This document shows positions 31,985 through 45,100 of a stretch of 64,000 nucleotides of DNA, piece by piece. A model generated the notes under the pieces. That model did not search any database and was not told where the DNA came from. It saw nothing but the letters and a program-made list of their open reading frames with translations. This DNA comes from Brachycybe producta (Eukaryota; Arthropoda; Diplopoda; Playtdesmida; Andrognathidae). The position numbers were made by a program, and so were the translations under genes. Each line of letters opens with the position of its first letter. Within the stretch, counting starts at the first letter, position 1. The stretch is from positions 990,713 through 1,054,712 of the forward strand of contig JAUPFP010000023.1 in NCBI GenBank assembly GCA_036925085.1. The letters run 5' to 3'.

Positions 31985-32525
31985 CTAGTGGGGTAACCCG
32001 TCATAAATGACGGGAGCAAAATTCACAGGCAATTGTGCCCTGCATTAGAATTTCTTTTCCTCCGCCCTTTTATGACGTCAGACCAAGTAACAAACCAATT
32101 AGAAATTGATGACGTTCATAAAAGGGCTGAGCAAAAGAAATTCTAATGCTGGGCACAATTGCCTGTGATAAACTGTAGTTTAATTTTGCTACTATTATCC
32201 CCTCCCCTTTTATATTTGAAAAAGAAAATTAGTTTTTCATTTTCTCTGGTGTGCGCATGCGCGTCGTTTGTTCCTTTTTTACTCCTTTCATTTCAATTTC
32301 AGTCACCCCCTCCCACTTTTTTCTCCCCCCCTTTCTACACTTTCCAACCTTTTCCCCTCTCCAATTTAATATCATGGGATTCTCGGATGGGGAGTGTGCA
32401 ACATATAGTTGACCTTGAGAAAAAAAGCGGTTCATTTATTCATTTAAATTTATATAAATTCCGACATGCTTCAAGATTTTTGTCCTTGTTTGCACAGCAT
32501 TAATCACACACACAGACCTGGCTTA
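31985..32525 (-). mobile_element. Non-autonomous Helitron, copy H3
   Basis: The CTAG terminus and CCCGTCATTTATGACGGG hairpin are at the left (reverse orientation). The internal palindrome is intact (arms about 32030-32080 and 32111-32162), and a TGACGTCA octamer lies at 32073-32080. The GCGCATGCGCGTCG and GCTTAATATA 5' zones are present. Confidence 0.8.
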
Positions 32526-33337
32526 ATATATATATATATATAATTTTATAAATATATACAGGGGCTTGGGAAAAAAACACTTCAATTTCAACCATATCTC
32601 AATTTTTATTAAATTTATGGATTATTAATATCTAACTAAATATGTTTGGGACATTTTTAGACCACTTAATATCCCACCTGATGAAAACAACACAGTCAAA
32701 TATGAGCAAGAAAAAAAAATCGATTTTCTGTCAATGAAAAAGTTCAAATTTCTAAAAAAAAAAAATTTGTGATAATCCAGGAATCAGAAAATAGTTTTTT
32801 TTGAAAGTGGGAAACTTCCATCTTAAGTTTTGAAGCAATGTGTCAATTGTTTCAATAAAATTAAATTTTTCTCATACAATCTTTGTTCATTACAAAGAGT
32901 TTTTCTTATAAAAATTTATTGATCATAGTTAAGTATATAGGGCGCAATTGGAAACTAAGGGTCGTATTCATAATGAATGTTAAGTCAAATGTAGTGCTAA
33001 ACTAATGAACTTTTGATGCGGCTCTAAAGACTTTCCATGTGCCGTAAGTAGTCTACACGTGAAATTAAAACACCCTAAAAATAACAATTTTTTTTTGGAA
33101 ATTGCAAAAAAAAAACACACAAATTGCATATTCCACTTTAAAAATACAAAATAATGAAGAAATTTGTTTCTTGAAAAAATTGTTAAAAATGTATTGTCAA
33201 TAGTTTCATCAATTGTCACAATATGGCGAAAAATGAATATTAATTTGAACTATTTCTGGTCATTTAACAATACTGTGTGATTTTTTCAATAACTTTACAT
33301 TATGTTCAGAATTGATTAAAAATTAATGAATTATTAT

Positions 33338-33736
33338 TCATTTAATTAATTGCTTAATTTTAAATCTCAAAACCACAAAATTTAAATGTTTTCCCACAAT
33401 TCTTTTAGAAAATTTACCACAAAGTACGGCATATTTATATTGATAATCATGCGACTCAAATTTGAACTTTCTAACTTGTATTGTTCCCATAAACAAGCTT
33501 AGGAGTAGAGAGGCACACTTTTTTAACCACCGTGTAACCTGTATATTTGTGGCGGATTGTCTATGGGGGATCTTAACAATTGATTTCTTATTTCCACCTC
33601 CTGTGGCTTCAAAATCATATGGCACAAGAATTCTATTAGGTTCACATATAAAACCCCTTACACGCCCACATAACGTTCTGTTAGCCTTTTTTATTTGTAC
33701 ATAAAAACGATCATCAACATCATAAGAAGACCTCAA
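33338..33736 (-). other. Unrecognised open frame on - strand
   Basis: 132 codons open with no ATG at its left limit (it opens with TTG). The first 70 or so residues (YDVDDRFYVQIKKANRTLCG, then FICEPNRILVPYDFEATGGG) look more protein-like than the surrounding AT-rich frames. The last 40 are low-complexity. I do not recognise a domain. It may be an exon, a degraded transposon fragment or chance. Confidence 0.2.
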
Positions 33737-33944
33737 TAAATAATAAAATGAGCTATGACCACTATCTGAAGAAAATCATCAATTTCCAATTTATTTTCTC
33801 AATTTCACGACCTTCATATTTTAAAAATTTCATTTTAAAAGTCAAGGAAATTTAATTTCAGATTTTTTCTTATGTAGTTTAGAAGTGTAGAAAGTGAGAA
33901 CTGCATAAAACCAAAATGTGTCACTGGTCTTTTGGAAAAGTCTA

Positions 33945-34030
33945 GCCCATGAGTTTTGATGGGCCTCATGGTTCTATTGAGCTTTAATGGGTCTAGTGGG
34001 CTTAGTGGGCCTGATGGGCTTGATGGACTG
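33945..34030. repeat. Degenerate GGGCYTGRTGGGCTT minisatellite
   Basis: Repeats of GATGGGCCTCATGG, TAGTGGGCTTAGTGGGCCTG and GATGGGCTTGATGGA are visible. The same motif is expanded at 48577-48815. Confidence 0.5.
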
Positions 34031-37000
34031 AGATCATTATAAAGGTTTGTATGGCTGGGCCTCCGTTTATTTTACAAAATGTAGAGAGAAGTTTAGAATG
34101 CTAACTTCTTGCAACATTAATTTCGACCAATTGGGTTTTTTTTTCTCGCATCTCTTTCACCACTAGATCAATCATCTTCTGAAGCTTATCAATCATTTCA
34201 TTTTTGCAGTTATTACTTATTTCCGTCGTTTTATTGAAATAAAAAAAAACCGATGAAACCTTTTCAGTCAGTGGTCAGTCATATTCAGTTACTTATAGCT
34301 ACAGAGACAGCATGCAATCTTCTTCTTTCTGTCAAAGGTCTATCCTTATATGTAATGCTACAATTTCGATTGCAGGTTTCTATCTGTTTACAAGGAATGC
34401 CATCATGATAGTAATAGTATTCGAGTCAATATTTTCGTTTTTGTTTGCCAATAAGTGCAATGACAAACATGTGACAACACAAACGGCAATGTTTTATTTA
34501 AAAAATATCCTGAACTAAACAAGGTGAGTAAATGTTGTATTTATACCAGGTGGCGCAGGTAAAACACTTTTTTGATCACAGAAATAATCTGAATACTCAC
34601 TTTTGGTGCTATGTGTGTTATCGTTACTTATAACAATTTGTTTGTATTAATTAATTGTTAACTTTAAAGACATTTTAAAATAATTTGCTAAAATGCCTAG
34701 TAGAGTAATGTGGTAGCTAGTGAGCACTTGACTAAAGGTGCACTAAGTAATGTATATTACACTGGACATTTTTGTCAAAAAGGCACTAAACTAAGCACAC
34801 AATGCATTTTTATGCAGCTTTTAGACTAAATAGTCCTTCGACCACAGGCCCTCTGTGCTGAGTGCAGAATAATAACTTAAAAATTCAAAATATGTATAGT
34901 GGACACATAATGAGACTCAAACAAAGTGGTTGTTGTTGATATAAATTTGTGCTTTTTTTAATGTAAGGCCAAGATCCCACGTACACAGAAAATGCAGACT
35001 GAAAATATTACAATATAATTATTTTTTGTTATAACATTAATATAGTTACAATATAATTTGCTTAAGAAAAAAATATATATAAGTAGTAAGTGAATCCAAT
35101 CAAATAAGGCTTCAGTGTATACAGTTGACATTAAAATATTGTACTAAAAAGCTAAAAATGGTGCATATTTCTAGTTTGTTTTCAATTCAAATGTATTTTG
35201 TATGTTTACAAATGTATATTTGAAATTCTCTTTTTGCAAATAGGCTAATTTGAATTTGACGATGATGTCTAAATAACAATCATTTTATGATTGAGAATTA
35301 TCCCCCTTGACACATGACTCTCAATCTGAAAGCAGGTGTGAATTGCATTCTATTTATTTGGTAGCGAAATAAATACGAATAAAATGATGTAATTAGATAA
35401 AATTTAATTATGTTTTCAGTCGACGTTTCGTGCTGGCCTAAGAAAAGATAAAATACGGTTTATTAATAACTACACAAACACACAATGTGTGAATTGCTTT
35501 TTAGACTTAAGAAAAACGACTATTTTTAAATGTTGTTTTCCGATATTCATTAACTTTAATGATTTTTTTTTTTACCAATACGTTTTATTTTTCATACAAA
35601 TAAATTTCTGTGTATCATTAATAAATATCTAAAAAATTTAAATAGTTTCTCAAGTATTCAACTTTAAACAAAACGCGTTTTAAATGCGCCAAACATTATA
35701 TATGTCAAGATTATATTATTACTAGATTTTAAATATTACGTACATCGAACCTTTTTTTATTTTACAATACAAAAAACGTCAAACTGAGAAATACATAATA
35801 TCAAATAAGTGTTAAATTTAAATATAAGTTTTGCAACATTCAGAAATGAACTAGGTCCCATGCATAGATTTATATAACATTGAATTTTAAAATATCTCAT
35901 GCAACTATTTATTATTGTTTATTTTAATTATGCTGCTTTTGTTGGTTTCAAGCGTGTAAATCACTCCTCGAATTCTATCTTCCGGAAGCAAAATTTAAAA
36001 AACTTGGAAGTTTTTTTTGTTGGAAACTAGAAGAGTAGCTCAATCACTTAAGACTAAGTTAAGAGTGTATTTGGACACACAGATTGTGCACTAGCAATTT
36101 CAAAGTGTACACTTGGACAATGAAAAGTGTGCACCCAGAAAAACAAAAATAATTAAAATTTAATTAGATTTTAAACTCATTTTTAAATGTTTTTTTTTGT
36201 AGTTACTTAATATTGGATTTTAAGTTAGTCACATCCAGGAGTCAAATAGATTAAGTTTAAACAGGATGGTGAGAAATTCTTAGTTTTTTCTTCTTCTTTC
36301 AAATATGTAAAAAAGTGGCATAATTGAATTATGATTAGCAATTATAATCTATTAATTATTGGGTATGCACTTGGAAAAATATCTCACAATAAGCCCTCTG
36401 TTAAAAACCCATTTATTTTTCTACACAACCTGAAAAAGAAAACCAATAGGCTTCAAAAAATATATAAGCTAACTATTTATATGAAAATGGATGCATTTTC
36501 ATTTGTTTTTGTATGACGAAATATTCGATTTCTCATTAATTTTCTTTTCTTTTGGTTTCTCCATTTTTGTTGCCATCATCATCATCATCATCATCATCAT
36601 CATGTTAGAGGTTGAACGAGAAAAAAGAAAGTAAAGGAAAAGAGAAAAAGCTTTTAAAACTGTGTGTCTCATTGAGATCTCTCTGGAGACAATTTCATAG
36701 ATCTTATTTTCCGAAACAAAAAAAAAGTCAAAAGAAAATGAAAAAAAAATATGAAAGAAAGAGAAAAAAAAAGCCAAAGATAATATCATTGACATTATTT
36801 GTATATCTAATAAAAATGACATCTAAAATTTAAAAAAAACGAAAATTCTATATTACATAGTGTTATTGTTACCATGGTAACAAAGTGACCAAACAGATGT
36901 TGCAATAAATAAATCAATTCATAAAGTCTTTTTTTATTTATATATATATATATTCTTTTAAATTCTCGATTCTGAGATTAATTATTAATTAAATAATTGA

Positions 37001-37178
37001 TTTTGTGTCGTTTCCTAAGATTTGTCGACAATAAAAATATAAATGTTGAAACGTATAATTTATTTTGGAACCAACTATTTGTTACCCTAAATCCCTTGAT
37101 AAAGTTCCAATGTGGTCATCATCAGTCTTTATTTACTTCTTTCTTATTTTTCCTACCCAACTTTCGATTTACCTCAAT

Positions 37179-37362
37179 ATATATGTTACTGTCAATCTAC
37201 GGAATCAGGCAATCTGCAAAACCATCAACCTAATAGTGAATCTGCAAAATTCAATACATTTTAGGTGTTGAATTTTGCATCTTCTCTAGCAGGTTGGTTG
37301 TTTTGCAAATTGCCTAGGCAATCTGCAGATAGACTGATTCCGCAGATTGACAGTAACATATA
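37179..37362. mobile_element. Fold-back MITE with GTTACTGTCAATCTGCGGAA ends
   Basis: The left end ATATGTTACTGTCAATCTAC is inverted at the right as GCAGATTGACAGTAACATAT. The inner AATTCAATACATTTTAGGTG is itself nearly palindromic. Relatives lie in tandem at 54705-55034. Confidence 0.7.
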
Positions 37363-37388
37363 CAGTGATATGAATGTACAGTATATTA

Positions 37389-37919
37389 GGCATCTTCAAA
37401 CTATGGCCCGTGCGCCACATCTGGCCTACATTTATCCGCCCGTGAATATTTTATTTAATATCCTTTAACATGACAATCATTTGAAAAATTTTTTTTAAAA
37501 AAAAATTTATTATTAATATTTTAAATTAAAATACTAAATCAATATTTTGTAAATAACTTTATTATATTTAAGTATTAACTCAATATTTTCAGATTATTAA
37601 CTAAATAAATTGAATTCGACATATTGTTTGTTTGCCCTTTGCAGGGCTCTGTAGAACACATTTATTATTTAAATGCATTTAAATTAACAGGTGTTTACTA
37701 GGTATTAGAATTACTCAGCAATAAAAAAATTCTTTTAAAAACGAAATTTGTTTAACATAAAAAAAATGTTCGTTTTATCGTGTTAATCAGTTTCCATTCT
37801 AGGCCTGTACATATGTAGACAAATATACATGTATACCTACAAATATGTTCTGTCTTTTTCGATCTGGCCCGCTCAGTCTCCTATGTGGCCCTCTTCTCAA
37901 AAACGTTTGGAGACACCTG
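37389..37919. mobile_element. hAT-like element with nested D repeat
   Basis: The left end GCATCTTCAAACTATGGCCC with GCCACATCTGGCC is inverted at the right as GGCCCGCTCAGTCTCCTATG and TTTGGAGACACCTG. These resemble hAT ends of the CAGG-TCCAAAC-TGGCCC kind. Flanks GTATATTA and ATGTATTA match imperfectly. Repeat D (about 37500-37711) is inserted inside. Confidence 0.6.
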
Positions 37920-38927
37920 ATGTATTACACATATAAGATACAAAATAATACAACCACATGTGGATAACAACACAAAAGTGCATTTTGTATTTAGTACACT
38001 TTATATCATCAGTGGCCACGGAAAAAAAAGTCTTGTTTTCTCTTTAAAAGACGTAACAACAACAGTTCGGAAAACAAAACCCTATTTTCTTCTCTATTTA
38101 TTTGTACAGTTATAAGTGGGGAAAATTTCTAGGAAACCAGAAGATAAAACATAAGAAAAGCAACAACAACAAAAACACCTTTAAAAAAATGTAAGCAAGC
38201 AACATTTTTTTTTCTTTAATCAGATCTGTTTGGCATAAAAGTTAATTAAAAAAATGATTTCACCTGTTTACTGTTTAAAATAACATTTCAAAATAATTAT
38301 TTCTTAATTTAAATATCTAACAAATGTTGGTAAATTAATTAATTTGTTTTCATTTGTGACTTATGACTATGTGTCAAATATTTTCGGTCTGTCACACAGT
38401 GTCAACTTCCCAATCTATTACCAAAGTTTAAAAAGGGTATATATCCTTTAAAATTTAATTTTTTGTGAATTATTAACTGTTAGACAATTAAAAATTTCAG
38501 TTGATTGTTAGCAAAATGCAGTTTGTACAATATATTTCCAAAATTATCGAAGTTTAAAAAGTAAGATTTGAATTGTAATTTTTTTTGTAAACCTTTATTT
38601 TTAAATTCAATAATTTTATTAATTTGATTTTGATTTTCTTAAGTTTCAAATGTGTTATTTTTTATTTAAAGTTTTTGAGATATTTAATTTTAAACAATAA
38701 AACTGTACCACCCAAATAGACTTTAATACTAGACTGGGGCGTTGATTCATTTATGAGAGATGCTAAATATTTTAATTGTGATTAACGCATTATTAATTCA
38801 CAAAAATAATTCTTCCAGAGCTAATCATCAATTAGCATAAGAGTTTTGTATGAATCAAGCCTCTAACTAGCCTTTTTGACTAGAAAAAAAACGTAATATT
38901 TTCTTCTCAATCTTTCATTGATTTTAG

Positions 38928-39077
38928 GGAAGTGAACAACATTACGACTGCAATTAATCGTTTTGGCCGAGGAATTTCAAACACTGTTGAAAGTTTCATT
39001 AATCAAGTTCCATTTATCGGCTCAAAATCAAACAAAAAAGAAGTCACTTCACCTGTAGACTATTCACACATCCACAG
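38928..39077 (+). CDS. SLC45 exon A: cytoplasmic N-terminal segment
   Basis: Acceptor TGATTTTAG, donor GTGAGC. Open in one frame for 49 codons (INRFGRGISNTVESFINQVP to DYSHIH) with a split Arg at the end. It joins in frame to the RKSRFELFRIS start of exon B. No ATG within it. The need for one base from the previous exon fixes an upstream phase-2 donor. Confidence 0.75.
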
Positions 39078-42000
39078 GTGAGCAATAAATATTATATTAC
39101 CTGTATTTATTATCTCATTTTTAAGCAATATCATATACATTTGTAAAAATTTGTTAAGTTCTCTTCTAAGAAGTAGGTTTGGACACTTTGGACACTTTTT
39201 GCGTTTTTTTTTTTAAAAAAACTTTATGGTGGTTTTAAAATGTAAACCCACCTCAGACTCTTGATTATTCTGTTTTTCAGAAGTAAAAACTTGAAAGTGG
39301 TTTTAACTAGAAAGGTAGCTGAGTCATTTGAAAGTCTTTTCATGTTGATGTATTTTAAAATAAGCTGTGAGGCGATAAAAGCAAACAAATTTTTGTTAAT
39401 TTTTGTTTATAAAAAGTTCATTTTGAAAAATATCAAACATGAAAATACTATTAAGTGATTCGGCTATCATTCTAGTTTATAAAACACTTTCATTTTCTTC
39501 TTGGGGTTTCCTCCGAAAAGCAGAAAAGAATCATAGGCATCATTACAGAAAAGTCATACAATTGTGACAGTTATGCCCTTTGAGTTATGATGTCGACGCT
39601 TGTGCGTTAGTATTTTCTTATTATAGTGTTTGTACACCAGTCATATGACACCATTTGTCATAACAATATTTTGTAATTTGCGTTTGTGACTATTAGAAGG
39701 TCGCGAGCTAGATATCACAATTTACAGTCATATGACAGTCTAATTTTTTTTTCTGCAATGATTCCTCATACAGTATAGTTCCAAAAATCAGCTATTCATA
39801 AAATATTTCAAGTGTGATCTACTGCTACTGACTAACATTAAAAATATATATCAAACCTAAATTGACATAGAATTATAATGTATATACTTTATATAATAAA
39901 TCAGTAGCTTTAATTATTAATTTTCATACTGCTGTAATAAGCAACATCAATAATAATAATACAGTATTATCATTACTAGCTTTTGTTTAACTTTGACATG
40001 ACCGTCGTCCGTTTGCGTGGACTTGCATTTCTCCTATTTTAGCCAACTTCACAATAACCTAGAGATAGCTGAACATTTTGCAAATTTGCACACTGCAGCC
40101 TCTACTTAGTGCGACCTGTTAATCTACCAAATTTTGACGGTTCCTCGAATGGCCTGTCCAGGATCCGCCGTTATAGGAAGCTGGGTACCTTAAATTAAAC
40201 GTACTTTTCAAATTCAAAATGTAGTCACAAAAACAAAAAACATGTCTTAGTAGAAATAAAAACTAGGAACCGAAATACATTGTTTTTTATATTTACTTGT
40301 TTTTATTGTTCTTCTTCATCGTCATCATTAATTCAATACTATTACTAATTATTATTATAAGATTTTTTTACTAGCAATTCAGACTAATGCAATTGTATCA
40401 TTTTACCTTATTTACATTCTGAGATTAAATAGAAAAGAAAGAAGAAGAAAAAATAAACAAAAGTATAAATTTAACTTCATGAATTGTTATTGTTTGCATA
40501 TATAGGCCTATGTAGTATGTGAAGCTATATTCATGTATACTAAGAAATTGTATTGACTATTTTTCGAAGAAATTCACGAATTCTAAGAAATCGTGTAGTA
40601 GTTATTTCAGAAGAAGAAGAAGAAGAAGAAGAAGAAGAAGAAGAAAATGAAAATAAAAAAAAAATAACCTCGATAAAAGAAAAAAATCTAAACCATAAGT
40701 TAAGCTTCTCATTTCAATGAACGAAAACCTCCACACAAAAAAATCTCAAAAAAAAAATCCGAAATCTTAAATTATAGACTTGAAACTTCTTAGGTCCTTT
40801 TGTTAGTTGCGTCTATGTGTTTTCATAAATGGTCTAACAACTTCTTAGAACATAAAACATAAACCATAATAAAGAGTTAAACAAAGTGACGTTATAATAA
40901 TGTAGGTCTATATTATATGAAGAAAAAAAAATCTCCAAAAATCTGCATCATCGACATCATTAGTAAATAAGCCCCAACTACTTTACTAAACCTAAAAAGT
41001 CTCTCTAGTTTTTTTTTACTAAGATAACAAAAATATAGAATTGAGAATGAAGCTCATACATAAGTTTGGAGGGTTTATAAATGTCAGTTTTCATACTGCG
41101 ATTATAATGTATATAGAGATCTATATCATAAATGCTACTACACAAAAGCTGACAATGCATCTTTTAAACAGAATAGAAAACTATAAATGAAACAAGTTTA
41201 TGAAAAGAAACATCCAAAAGTGCCCTTACATCTTTTTTTTAATGTACAGTGTATCACCATATTTTAATTTAATATTTAAGCTGGTTTTAAAGTGTAAATG
41301 CTTCTCAAACTATGGCTATTCTGACTTTTAGAAGTAAAATACTAAAGATGCAGTAACATTTTTTGATTTGGTATGCTTGCACTATAGGAAGTTCTTCTAT
41401 AATACATTTTTGCATCTAAAAATATTTCACTTGAAGTGAAATGGTTTTAAAGAAAAATCTGTTGATTTGTTTAGGTGGAATGTTTAGGAAAAAAATGTTT
41501 AGATGAAAAATATTTGGTGTGAAATATACTTTAGGTGAACAAATCTAGGTGAACTAGGATTATGTTAAACTAGTGGGGTAACCCGTCATACATGACGTGG
41601 GTAACCCGTGTCCCGTGATGTATGACGGGACAATCTAGTTTAACTAATTTATTCAAATTCTGAAGGTCACTCAACGAAGGACGTTTCCTTCTCCCCTCTC
41701 CCCCACCGCCCTCGCGTGTGTTTTCTTACAGCGTTACTTATAGACAGACAGACTTGGCTTAATATATATATACTAGTGGGGTAACCCGTCATAAATGACG
41801 GGAGCAAAATTCACAGGCAATTGTGCGCATGCGCGTCGTTTTTTTTCCTTTTTTTACTCCTTTCATTTCAATTTCAGTCACCCTCTCCCACTTTTCTCTC
41901 TCTCTCTCTCCCCCTTCTACACTTTCCAAAGGAAGAGTTCAACATATACCTGACCTTGAGAAAAAAAACGGTTCATTTATTCAAATTTATATAAATTCCG

Positions 42001-42088
42001 ACGTGCTTCAATGGTTTTGTTACTCCACACACACATACACACATACACAGACCTGGGATATTATATATATATAATAATATACATATAC

Positions 42089-42150
<62 letters not shown>

Positions 42151-45100
42151 GTATATATATTGTAACATCACCGTTTCCGTAGGGTTAGTAGAGAGATCTC
42201 TACTAGCCATCTAGAAGTGTCGAATGGATGTTGATGATTAAGTCTTTCGGTCTATTGGCTCCTGTGTTGCACACTTAACCACCAGGGACACAAGGGTCGG
42301 TACCTCAGGAGACCTGTGGTAGAGAATATTGTAGAGATGTCGTCTTACACTCGGCTGCTGGAGACTTCGTTGTCCGGTGGAAACATCGGCTACGTGGCGA
42401 CTCTAATTCTAAGTCCCACTCCCATAAAATGACTGAGTCCACACATTGAATTCGTATGTTGAAAATGCTCTTTTATTCAATAAACAGAGAGTCCTGTAGA
42501 TTGAGAGATATCGCATCGGTCTTAAGCATAAAGACGGTCCGTTCGATCTGTCTGATATGTCCGATCTGTCCTCTCAATCTACAACCTCTTGTATTTATAC
42601 TCAAAATACAATACAAACATCTGATTATGATAACAAAGGCTCCAGGTGTGTCCAAGTCTCTTGGACACACTCGGACCTAGAAGTGAACTATCACTTGACA
42701 AGAAAACGAAAACATCTATAAGATGTATAAATTATAACAATACAGAAGGATGTACGATCATCCTCCTATTAACAATTTGTAAAGATTCTCACGTCCAAAA
42801 GTTCTGCATCGATGGTTCTTCTAGGATCTATCCTATTAACCATCGATGTAGTACTTTTGGGCTATTCTTCTCATCTTGGAGGGCAGGGAGTCATCGTCGT
42901 AATGACCTCCCGGCCACCCCCAAGCATGAGGTGAGAACCTTTCATCGATACAACTTGATTACAGGGTGTCTACAAAAACGGACGAATTCTAAACGGTGAA
43001 TTCGTTACAATATAATATTTTTAGACGAAAATGTATTAGAACTTATTTTAGGTTAAATTTCATTGAGTAAAAAGATTTAGGTGTACTAGCTGCCACGTCA
43101 GTGAAAAATTTGGTTTAGGTGTAATTGTTTAGGTGAACTGTCTTTTAGGTGAAGTGCCTTAACACTCTGGACTTTTAACTGTTTGTTTTCTTAATGGAAG
43201 AACAGCTTCTGATTTATGATTGCTAGAATGCTCAAATTAGCTTACAAGGAAGCAAAATCAAACTGCCCAACACCTCATTTTAGAGGCCTCTAATCGAATT
43301 ACAGTCATTTATTAGTCACATAAACTGCATTTAACTCAAATGAAATTATTCTGGGTACTGGGTTAGTTTGCAAAATAGATGTGACCTATCAGTAACGTAT
43401 TTTTTTCCCATTCTTTTCTCATTTTTTTTTTCTTTTTTTTTTTACTTTCTTAGAAGAAAGTCTCGATTTGAACTGTTTCGCATCAGTGCTGCAGTAATGG
43501 GTATCGAATTCTGTTATGCAGCTGAAACTGCATTTGTCAGTCCAACTTTACTAAATATTGGTTTTGACCACGCCCACATGACTTTGATATGGTGTCTCAG
43601 CCCTTTGATCGGTTTCTTTCTAACTCCAATTCTGGGTTCTTTGAGTGACAGATGTCACTCTCCATTTGGAAGACGTCGTCCTTTTATTCTTGCATTATCT
43701 GTTGGAATTATTCTTGGTAAATTCAATTATTTTGCAAATACTAAATAAGCTAAACTGATTTTGGTGATGATTCAAATTGAATTTATTTAAATTACTAAAT
43801 AATCGATAGAAATAATCGAAATTACACGACTTAAATGCAAACTATCATAGATTATGTAACTTGCACATTTTATGAATTTTTGTTTTCGAATATACTTATT
43901 ATTTTACATATTGGACTCGTTTTGGTTTCTTAGTATACCATGCATGAATTCCATTTTATGCAGATTTTTACCTTAATAATTACTATTTGTAATTATATTA
44001 ACAATTAAAAAATAATGTTAAATTTCATAAAACTAAACTAAGTAAAAAAAAATTTAAAAAAACCCCATTTCATTAAAATCATCGATTGTTTTTTGTTCAA
44101 ATAAAAAAATCAGTCATATTTGTCTTCTAATACTATCCTAACATGGTATATTTTATGTTATAAAACATATAGGTCTCCTACTGGTACCAAACGGCAAGAA
44201 CCTTGGCATCGCAATGGGAGATTCTTATTCAAACAATGAAGAAAACACATCTGAATTAAACTTTCAAAATCTGACCATAATTGGAAATTCAACCGTAGAT
44301 AACAAGACTAAAGTGTCAATCAAAAATGACCACCACCCTTGGAGCATTTTCTTTACTGTTATTGGTACAGTATTGCTCGATTTTGACTCGGATGCATGTC
44401 AGTCACCATCCAGAGCCTACATGTTGGATGTGACAGTTCCAGAAGACCATGCTATTGGTCTCAGTACCTTTACCGTGATGGCAGGTCTGGGTGGTTCTCT
44501 TGGATATGCTATGGGTGCCATCAATTGGGAAACAACAACAGTCGGACAATTATTAGGTGGTCACTTGCGATCAGTGTTTACCATCATTATTTTCATATAC
44601 TTGGGTTGCGTCATAGTCACAATAATTAGTTTTCGAGAAATTCCTCTAAATATTTTGGAAGCTACTAACATTAGACAAGAAAAAATTTGTCATCAATTTG
44701 TTGTCACAAAAAGAAAAACAAATAAGAAACTGAATAAAAGACATTCTTGGACAGCATCTGGAATGTGTTATGAAAAATTCACTAACAATGATGAGGATGA
44801 GGATGAGGATGATGATGATCACGATTATAAAAATGTTAAGAGGGAAGAAATACATTTCATCAGAGATGAAAGTGAACAATGCAAAAAATGTTGCAAACAA
44901 CTAAAACAACATATTGTGTCTCATATGGATGATGATGATAGTCACTATATAGATGACCGACACCAAAGAAATTATGGAGCCATCAGTAGTAGTAATGTTG
45001 ACAGTATGGAAACATCATTTGGACAAAATACAAATGTTGAGGAGAAAATGAAAAAGGTGATTCTTGACATTTTTGACAAACTTAACTTTATCTCATCGGG

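Larger units (their letters stand above)
25561..38927. other. Gene-poor interval between guanylyl cyclase and SLC45
   Basis: No supported gene. Named repeats inside it are listed separately. The remainder is AT-rich single-copy-looking sequence with scattered short open frames lacking domains. The unidentified 5' exon(s) of the SLC45 gene should lie here. A strong splice donor at 34523 is one candidate. Confidence 0.6.
39078..43453 (+). other. SLC45 intron A-B (4.4 kb)
   Basis: No exon was seen. It holds a fold-back MITE (39293-39491), a (GAA)n tract (40611-40644), two tandem Helitron tails (41570-42058), an (AT)n microsatellite (42066-42160) and an apparent solo LTR (42161-43009). Confidence 0.7.
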
